64,000 bases of DNA. It comes from Methylobacterium sp. NMS14P (GTDB taxonomy: Bacteria > Pseudomonadota > Alphaproteobacteria > Rhizobiales > Beijerinckiaceae). Location: NCBI RefSeq assembly GCF_028583545.1, contig NZ_CP087106.1, positions 2,238,501-2,302,500 on the forward strand. Reading direction: 5' to 3'. A program made the translations under genes and the position numbers. Positions 58,177-64,000 of the stretch are shown here, piece after piece. The notes beneath the pieces are model-generated. The model was not told the DNA's origin. It saw nothing but the letters and a program-made list of their open reading frames with translations, and searched no databases. Every line of letters starts with the position of its first letter. Within the stretch, counting starts at the first letter, position 1.

Positions 58177-58928
58177 GTCTCGCGCCCGACAGCCCCCTCG
58201 CCCGCCGCGTCGCGCCCTCGCCGAACCACGGCGCCCGCCGCGCGGGGCCGCTCGACATGCTGATCCTGCACTACACCGGGATGGACAGCGGGGCCGCCGC
58301 CCTCGCGCGCCTGCGCGACCCGCTGAGCGAGGTCTCGGCGCACTACCTCGTGTTCGAGGATGGCGGCATCGTCCAGATGGTGCCGGAGGCCCGCCGGGCC
58401 TGGCACGCCGGCGCCGGCGCCTGGAAGGGCGAGACCGACGTCAATTCCCGGTCGATCGGGATCGAGATCGTGAACCCGGGCCATGCCGGCGGCCTGCCGC
58501 CCTACCCGGAAGCGCAGGTCGAGGCGGTGATCGCGCTGGCCCGGGACATCCTCGGCCGCTGGCCGATCCCGCCGGAGCGGGTGCTCGCCCATTCCGACGT
58601 CGCGCCCGAGCGCAAGGAGGATCCGGGGGAGATCTTCCCGTGGGACCGTCTGGCGGCGGCGGGGGTGGGCCATCGCGTGCCGCCCGCCCGCCTCCAGGAC
58701 GGCCGCTTCCTCGCGCGGGGCGATGCCGGCCAGCCCGTCGAGGCGCTGCAGGCGATGTTCGCGCTCTACGGCTACGACCTGCCGGTGACCGGGATGTTCG
58801 ACGCGCGCACCCAGGCGGTGGTCACCGCATTCCAGCGCCATTTCCGCCCGGCGCGGGTGGACGGCGTGGCCGACGCCTCCACCATCACCACCCTGCGCGA
58901 CCTGATCGCGGCGCTGCCGGCCGCCTGA
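58173..58928 (+). CDS. N-acetylmuramoyl-L-alanine amidase, AmpD-like
   Basis: 251 aa from a GTG overlapping the upstream stop. The amidase_2 domain has LILHYTGMDSG, HYLVFEDGGIVQMVPE and AHSDVAPERKEDPGEIFPW (zinc His residues and Lys/Asp). A C-terminal peptidoglycan-binding domain (LYGYDLPVTGMFDARTQAVV) follows. Probably muropeptide recycling. Confidence 0.92.
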   Translation: MSLAPDSPLARRVAPSPNHGARRAGPLDMLILHYTGMDSGAAALARLRDPLSEVSAHYLVFEDGGIVQMVPEARRAWHAGAGAWKGETDVNSRSIGIEIVNPGHAGGLPPYPEAQVEAVIALARDILGRWPIPPERVLAHSDVAPERKEDPGEIFPWDRLAAAGVGHRVPPARLQDGRFLARGDAGQPVEALQAMFALYGYDLPVTGMFDARTQAVVTAFQRHFRPARVDGVADASTITTLRDLIAALPAA

Positions 58929-58950
58929 GCGGTGGGCGCCCGCCCGGCCC

Positions 58951-60033
58951 TCAGGCGCGGTGGGCCCGGGCCTCGTGGGGGTGCCCGGCCTCCGGGGCCG
59001 GCGCGGCCGGCGCGTCGGTCCGGGTCCGCCAGAGGCTGTAGAAGACGCCGGCCGCCAGCAGCGTCAGGGTCACCACCAGGGAGACCCAGGGCTGCACGTG
59101 GATGAGCCCGAACGTGTCGGCAACGACGATCTTGGCGCCGATGAAGATCAGGATGAACGCGAGGGCCGTCTTCAGGTAGGCGAACCGGTCGACCATCGCG
59201 GCGAGCGCGAAGTAGAGGGCGCGCAGGCCCAGGATGGCGAAGATGTTGGAGGTGTAGACCACGAACGTGTCGGTGGTGATCGCGAAGATCGCCGGCACGC
59301 TGTCGACCGCGAAGATCACGTCGGCGCCGTTCACCAGCACCAGGGCGAGCGCCAGCGGGGTGAAGTACAGGGCGACCTTGCCGGTCCTGGGGTCGGTCTT
59401 GCGCACCGTGAAGCGCTGGCCGTGCAGGTCTGGCGTGACCCGGAAGGTCGTCTTGAACCAGCGCACGACGGCGCTGTTCTGGAAGTCGCCCTCCTCCTCG
59501 TCGCCCGAGAGCAGGATCTTCAGGCCGGCGTAGATCAGGAAGGCGGCGAACAGGGAGAGCACCCAGTGCACCTCGTGCACCAGGGCGGCGCCGAGCCCGA
59601 TCATCAGGCCGCGCAGCACGACCGCCGCCAGGATGCCCCAGAGCAGGACGCGGTGCTGGGCGGCTCGGGGGATGCCGAGCGCCGTCAGGATCATGGCGAT
59701 GACGAAGACGTTGTCCATCGACAGCGACTTCTCGACCACGAGGCCGGTGACGTACTCCTCGGCGGAGGACGGCCCGAGATACCACCAGATCCAGCCGCCG
59801 AAGGCGAGGCCGAGGGCGAGGTAGAAGCCGGTGAGCAGCAGGCTCTCCCGGACGTCGATCTCGTGCTCCTTGTCGCGGTGGAGGAGCCCGAGGTCGAAGG
59901 CGAGCAGGCAGGCGATCAGGACGTGGAACCCGAGCCACATCCACAACGGCTTGCCGAGCCATACGACGGTGAGGACGTCCATCATGTGCGGGACCTGATG
60001 CTGATTCCAAATGGAAAGCATCGGCTCCGACAT
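58951..60033 (-). CDS. TerC/Alx family membrane protein
   Basis: 360 aa. Nine or so transmembrane helices; conserved SMDNVFVIAMILTALG and NGADVIFAVDSVPAIFAITT carry the acidic residues of the TerC metal-ion family, related to manganese export. Short His-containing C-tail. Start at 60033 lacks a good ribosome site and lies just below a strong hairpin. Confidence 0.88.
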   Translation of the reverse strand: MSEPMLSIWNQHQVPHMMDVLTVVWLGKPLWMWLGFHVLIACLLAFDLGLLHRDKEHEIDVRESLLLTGFYLALGLAFGGWIWWYLGPSSAEEYVTGLVVEKSLSMDNVFVIAMILTALGIPRAAQHRVLLWGILAAVVLRGLMIGLGAALVHEVHWVLSLFAAFLIYAGLKILLSGDEEEGDFQNSAVVRWFKTTFRVTPDLHGQRFTVRKTDPRTGKVALYFTPLALALVLVNGADVIFAVDSVPAIFAITTDTFVVYTSNIFAILGLRALYFALAAMVDRFAYLKTALAFILIFIGAKIVVADTFGLIHVQPWVSLVVTLTLLAAGVFYSLWRTRTDAPAAPAPEAGHPHEARAHRA

Positions 60034-60336
60034 CACGGGCGCTGAGGAGCGCCCGCCAGAGGGGCCCGCAGCCGATGAGGCCGACGTAAGGGGTGATCCA
60101 GGCGAATCAAGGGCAGGGCGCCCGGGTGGGGCGCGGGCCGGTGACGATATCCGGCCCCCGTGGCCCCGACGCGACGAAGGCGCGCGCCCGCTTCCGGGAG
60201 GCGCGAGCACCTGCACGCGGCCGCGACCGGCTCCGGAGCGATCTCCCGTCTCGAGGTGGGACGCGCGCGAGGTGACGGGCGCGCGTCGCGGCCCGGCGGC
60301 GTCACGGGATCGGACGGAGACGATCCCGGGAGGCCG
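60034..60336. promoter_or_regulatory. 5' region of terC-like gene with hairpin
   Basis: An 8-bp perfect stem, CGGGCGCT-GAGG-AGCGCCCG (60036-60055 on the plus strand), ends 2 nt before the start codon of the minus-strand gene. alx-type genes often have yybP-ykoY manganese riboswitches; I could not recognise that consensus here. The rest of the interval shows no gene. Confidence 0.35.
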
Positions 60337-61872
60337 TCAGGCGGAGGGCTCCGGCGTCTCGGCCGCCATCTTCGGCGACGTACGCTCGCGCAGGGGCCGC
60401 TCCTCCATCAGCGCCAGGAACGTGAAGGCGCCGAGCAGGCCGAGGCAGGCGGCCAGGAAGACGTGGCGGAAGGTCAGGGCGAGCTGTGCCGGGTCCGCGC
60501 CGCGGATCAGGCTCTCCACGTCGTGGGCCCCGCCCCCCGCCCCGCCCGCGGCGCCGCCGAGCACGATCGTGCCGAAGGCCGCCACGATCAGCGCCCCGCC
60601 GAGGGAGCGGAAGAAGTTCATCGCGGCGGTGGCGATGCCGAGCTGGTGCGTCTCCACCGCGTTCTGGATCGAGATGGTCGAGAGCGGCAGGATCGTCCCG
60701 ATCCCCATGGAGAGCAGCGCGAACAGCACCTCCATGAGCCAGAAGGGCAGCGCCCGGCCCTGCCAGGCGATGGTGGCGCAGCAGGCGAGGCTGACGCACA
60801 TCATCGCCAGGGGCAGGCGCTTGTAGTGCCGGAAATGCAGCATCGACCGGCCCGACAGGGTCGCGCCCGTGACGGTGCCGATCATCAGCGGCACCAGGGC
60901 CACGCCGGACTCGCTCGCCGAGAGCCCGATCACCCCTTCGAGGAAGATCGGCACGTAGATGGTGAGCCCGATGAAGGTGCCCATGGCGAAGCACGCCGCC
61001 AGCGTCGCGCTGTAGACCACCCGGTCCTTGAGCACCTCCGTGGGGATCAGCGGCTCCGGCGCCGTGGCGAGCCGCGCCGCGAAGCCGCCGCCCAGCACGG
61101 CCGCCCCGGCGAGGAGGGTGAGGACCGGCGCCGAGTCCCAGGGATAGCGCACCCCGCCCCAGCTCAGGGCCAGCAGGAGGGTGACGGAGCCCGCCACCAT
61201 CAGGGCGGCGCCGGGATAGTCCAGCCGGTGGCGGCGCTCGTGGCGCGGCAGGCGCTTCAGGTTGGCGTTGGTCAGCGCGAAGGCGAGGACGCCGATCGGC
61301 AGGTTGATCCAGAAGATCAGCGACCAGTGCAGGTGCTGGGCGAAGAGGCCGCCGAGCAGCGGCCCCGCCACCGAGGCCGTCACGAACACGCCCGCGATCA
61401 CCACCTGATAGCGCGCCCGCTCCTTGGGCGACATGATGTCGGCCAGGATGGTCTGCGCCAGGGCGATCAGCCCGCCGCCGCCGACACCCTGGAGACCCCG
61501 GGCGAGCGCCAGCGCCACCATCGTGGGCGCGAGCGCGCAGGCGAGCGAGCCGACCACGAAGGTCGCGATGGCGATCAGCAGCATGATCCGCCGGCCGTGG
61601 ATGTCGCTGAGCTTGCCGTAGAGCGGGGTCACCGCCGTGGAGGCCAGCAGGTAGGCGGTGACGATCCAGGGCAGGTTCGCGGCGTCGCCGAGGTCGAGGC
61701 CGATGGTCGGCATGGCGGTCGCCACGATGGTCTGGTCGAGGGCCGCGAGCAGCATCGCGGTCATCAGCCCGTAGACGATGGCGCGGATCTCGCCGGGGCT
61801 GAGCGCGGCCTGCGGGGCGGGCCGCGCCTGGGCCTGCGGCTGAATCTCGGTGACGGCGACGGGACTGGCCAC
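60337..61872 (-). CDS. DHA2-type MFS transporter
   Basis: 511 aa from a GTG at 61872. About 14 transmembrane helices; motif A reads GKLSDIHGRR, and DQTIVATAMPTIGLDLG and GGGGLIALAQTILADIM are typical of EmrB/QacA drug:proton antiporters. Divergent from the flavoprotein gene. Confidence 0.92.
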   Translation of the reverse strand: MASPVAVTEIQPQAQARPAPQAALSPGEIRAIVYGLMTAMLLAALDQTIVATAMPTIGLDLGDAANLPWIVTAYLLASTAVTPLYGKLSDIHGRRIMLLIAIATFVVGSLACALAPTMVALALARGLQGVGGGGLIALAQTILADIMSPKERARYQVVIAGVFVTASVAGPLLGGLFAQHLHWSLIFWINLPIGVLAFALTNANLKRLPRHERRHRLDYPGAALMVAGSVTLLLALSWGGVRYPWDSAPVLTLLAGAAVLGGGFAARLATAPEPLIPTEVLKDRVVYSATLAACFAMGTFIGLTIYVPIFLEGVIGLSASESGVALVPLMIGTVTGATLSGRSMLHFRHYKRLPLAMMCVSLACCATIAWQGRALPFWLMEVLFALLSMGIGTILPLSTISIQNAVETHQLGIATAAMNFFRSLGGALIVAAFGTIVLGGAAGGAGGGAHDVESLIRGADPAQLALTFRHVFLAACLGLLGAFTFLALMEERPLRERTSPKMAAETPEPSA

Positions 61873-62128
61873 GTGTCTGAGAGCCTCTGATCCGGACCGT
61901 GCCGGCCGACCGTCCGGGGCGGACGGGGCCTGGGGCGGCATGAGGGGGGCGCGGGCGGACCGCGGTCGCGGGCCGGTGTGCCGGTATCCGCGGCGCCCGG
62001 GATCGGGAAGAACGTGCGTTCGGGCGTGTCCGTTTCCTAGCGCAACGCCGGGGGCCGGCCCATGGCGCCCGGCGCCGATCCGGTCTTCGCCCTTGACAGA
62101 GGGCGCCGGGCTGTCGCTCTCCCGGCCC

Positions 62129-63346
62129 ATGCCGGATGACAGGGATGCAATCGCCATCGTGGGCGGCGGGCCGGCCGGGCTCGCCGCGGCCGAGCTGCTG
62201 GGGGCGGCCGGCCGCGCGGTCACGGTCTACGAGCGCATGCCGTCGGTCGCCCGCAAGCTGCTGATCGCCGGGCGCGGCGGCCTCAACATTACCCACAGCG
62301 AGGCGCGGGCGGCGTTCCTCGCCCGCTACCATCCGGGCGGCGCCCTCGACGCGGCCATCGCGGCCTTCCCGCCCGACGCGCTCAGGGCGTGGTGCGCGGA
62401 TCTCGGCGAGCCGACCTTCGTCGGCTCGAGCGGCCGCGTCTTCCCGCGGAGCTTCAAGGCCTCGCCCCTGCTGCGGGCGTGGCTGGCGCGGCTCGACCGC
62501 CTGGGCGTCCGGATCCGCACCCGCCACCGGCTCACGGGGATCGCAGAGGGCCTGCGCTTCGAGACCCCGGACGGTCCCCTGGACCTCCGGCCCCGCGCCA
62601 CCCTGCTGGCCCTGGGCGGAGCGAGCTGGCCGCGCCTCGGCTCGGACGGGCGCTGGGTGCCGCTCCTCGAGGGGCTCGGCGTGGCGGTGTCACCCCTGCG
62701 TCCGGCCAATGCCGGTTTCGCGACGGCGTGGTCCGACCTGTTCCGGGAGCGCTTCTCCGGCGCGCCGCTGAAGCGGGTGGCGCTCACCTGCGCGGGCACC
62801 ACGGTGCGGGGCGAGGCCGTGATCACCGAGGCCGGCATCGAGGGCGGGGCGATCTACGCCCTCTCGCGCCCCCTGCGCGAGGCGATCGCGGCCGGGGGCA
62901 GCGCGCGGCTCGACGTGGATCTCCGCCCGGACCTGACCCGGGAGGCCCTCGCCCGCCGCCTGTCCGGCGCCCGGCCGGGCGACTCGGCCGCCACCCGGCT
63001 GCGCAAGGCCGCGGGCCTTGCGCCCGTGGCGGCGGGGCTGCTGCGCGAGGCGGCCGGCGCCGCACTCCCGGCGGAGCCCGGGGCCCTCGCCGGGCTGATC
63101 AAGGCCGCGCCCATCACCCTCACCGCCTCCGCGACGATCGAGCGGGCGATCTCGACGGCGGGCGGCGTCCGGCTCGACGCCCTCGACGGGCGCTCCATGC
63201 TGCGCGCCCATCCCGGCCTGTTCCTGGCCGGCGAGATGCTCGACTGGGAGGCGCCGACCGGCGGCTACCTGCTCCAGGGCGCCTTCGCGGGCGGCCGGGC
63301 GGCCGCCGCCGGGATGCTCGACTGGCTGCGCGAGACCGGCGGCTGA
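62129..63346 (+). CDS. HI0933/BaiN-type flavoprotein
   Basis: 405 aa from the ATG at 62129. FAD Rossmann motif IVGGGPAGLAAAELLG (residues about 10-25), then RGGLNITH and a C-terminal GEMLDWEAPTGGYLLQGAFA with the second FAD contact. Family members are NAD(P)/FAD oxidoreductases of uncertain substrate. Confidence 0.9.
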   Translation: MPDDRDAIAIVGGGPAGLAAAELLGAAGRAVTVYERMPSVARKLLIAGRGGLNITHSEARAAFLARYHPGGALDAAIAAFPPDALRAWCADLGEPTFVGSSGRVFPRSFKASPLLRAWLARLDRLGVRIRTRHRLTGIAEGLRFETPDGPLDLRPRATLLALGGASWPRLGSDGRWVPLLEGLGVAVSPLRPANAGFATAWSDLFRERFSGAPLKRVALTCAGTTVRGEAVITEAGIEGGAIYALSRPLREAIAAGGSARLDVDLRPDLTREALARRLSGARPGDSAATRLRKAAGLAPVAAGLLREAAGAALPAEPGALAGLIKAAPITLTASATIERAISTAGGVRLDALDGRSMLRAHPGLFLAGEMLDWEAPTGGYLLQGAFAGGRAAAAGMLDWLRETGG

Positions 63347-63371
63347 CCCGCCGGTCTCAGGGCCGCTCGCC

Positions 63372-64000
63372 TCACGGCCGCGTGCAGAACCCGACGATGC
63401 CGGTCGCCTCGGCCGGGCAGCTGGCGCCCTCCCCGTCGTAGGTCGGCGCGCCGCCCTTGAGGCAGTGGGCCGTGACCAGCATCTCCCCGGTCCCGCAGGT
63501 GATCGCGCAGCCCCCCGGACAGTCGGATTTGCGCACGGGCCGCAGGCTGGCGGCGGTGGCCTCGCCCTTCGGGCCCGGGCCGCCCTGCGGCCCGACCGGA
63601 CCCCGCGGCCCGGGAGGGCCCTGTAGGCCCGAGGCTCCCGTGTCGCCCTTCGGGCCCGGTGCGCCCTGCGGTCCGGCCGCGCCCGTGGGACCGGGCTCCC
63701 CTTTCGGGCCGGGCTCGCCCTGGGAACCCGTATCGCCCTTGAGGCCCTGATCTCCCTTGAGCCCCGGCTCACCCTTGGGACCGGTCTCACCCTTGGGACC
63801 GGTCTCACCCTTGGCCCCCGTCTCGCCGGGCGGTCCCGCCGCGCCCTGGGGACCGGTCGGTCCGGGCGGACCCTCGGGCGCGCAGTTCGCCACGACCGCC
63901 TCGCGCTCGTCCGGCTCCGCCTTCAGCGTCACCACGCAGGTCGAGGGCCGGTAGGGCAGCCGGAAGGTGAACCGGCCGCGCCGGTCGGCCTGGATCGAGA
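63372..64000 (-). CDS. Collagen-like protein (partial, 5' end outside window)
   Basis: The frame stays open to the right window edge, so the N-terminus is missing; a GTG at 63935 is unlikely to be the true start because coding continues upstream ([18 protein letters not shown]). A beta-like N-terminal part is followed by about 33 Gly-X-Y triplets ([20 protein letters not shown]) and a Cys-rich C-terminal domain ([16 protein letters not shown]). Likely cell-surface, bundle-forming. Confidence 0.75.
   Translation of the reverse strand, partial: SIQADRRGRFTFRLPYRPSTCVVTLKAEPDEREAVVANCAPEGPPGPTGPQGAAGPPGETGAKGETGPKGETGPKGEPGLKGDQGLKGDTGSQGEPGPKGEPGPTGAAGPQGAPGPKGDTGASGLQGPPGPRGPVGPQGGPGPKGEATAASLRPVRKSDCPGGCAITCGTGEMLVTAHCLKGGAPTYDGEGASCPAEATGIVGFCTRP

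Noticed and set aside
60302..62527. 741-codon minus-strand ORF over the MFS and flavoprotein genes
   Set aside because: Out-of-frame shadow of the DHA2 transporter; no domain recognised.

Overview
The window is high-GC alphaproteobacterial chromosome. A Methylobacterium-like host is my inference from the GC content, the MucR/Ros- and GapR-type regulators and the host gene set; no rRNA or species marker is present. About 49 kb of it is the body of a contractile-tailed (myovirus-type) temperate prophage whose left end lies outside the window. The remaining 15 kb is ordinary host chromosome.

Prophage late region (1-28.5 kb, minus strand, read right to left): terminase small and large subunits, portal, Mu-F-like head protein, a DUF2213 protease/scaffold, cement protein, DUF2184 capsid, connectors, neck protein, DUF3383 sheath, DUF3277 tube, chaperone, gpD-like hub, tape measure with an embedded lysozyme, Dit-like protein, plug, spike, wedge, J, DUF2612 and tail fibres. 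A consensus sigma70-type promoter (28485-28512) just downstream of a NusG/KOW-type gene looks like the late promoter and its antiterminator. Inserted among the structural genes are selfish nucleases (GIY-YIG, HNH), two plus-strand genes for exported proteins either side of the tape measure gene, and an 83-aa protein resembling the Acb2/Tad1 cyclic-nucleotide sponge family (anti-CBASS/anti-Thoeris).

Prophage early leftward region (28.5-35.3 kb, minus): NusG-like factor, replication genes (a HTH initiator with a four-unit 22-bp iteron array inside its gene), HNH, adenine methyltransferase-like protein, GapR-like and MucR-like proteins, small membrane proteins and a Cro-like gene. Immunity (35.3-36.7 kb): an S24 self-cleaving repressor and four copies of a 16-bp operator placed at the divergent control regions.

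Prophage early rightward region (36.7-48.6 kb, plus): many tightly overlapping genes (Gp157, a Bet/RecT annealing protein, two XRE regulators, a PP-loop PAPS-reductase-like protein, a Tat-signal Cys-rich protein, a duplicated module with stand-alone ClpX-type zinc fingers). The last gene is PrtN-like, followed by what looks like a frameshifted integrase N-terminus. No intact integrase, holin or endolysin cassette is visible here, so these are lost or lie left of the window.

Host region (49.2-64 kb): motA-motB, a Cache-type chemoreceptor, an SDR oxidoreductase, three small membrane or secreted proteins, a GFA-family protein, an unusually His-rich ureE, a glycine-zipper lipoprotein, a TerB/DnaJ (DjlA-like) protein coupled to an AmpD-like amidase, a TerC/Alx exporter, a DHA2 MFS pump, a BaiN/HI0933-type flavoprotein and a collagen-like protein cut by the right window edge.
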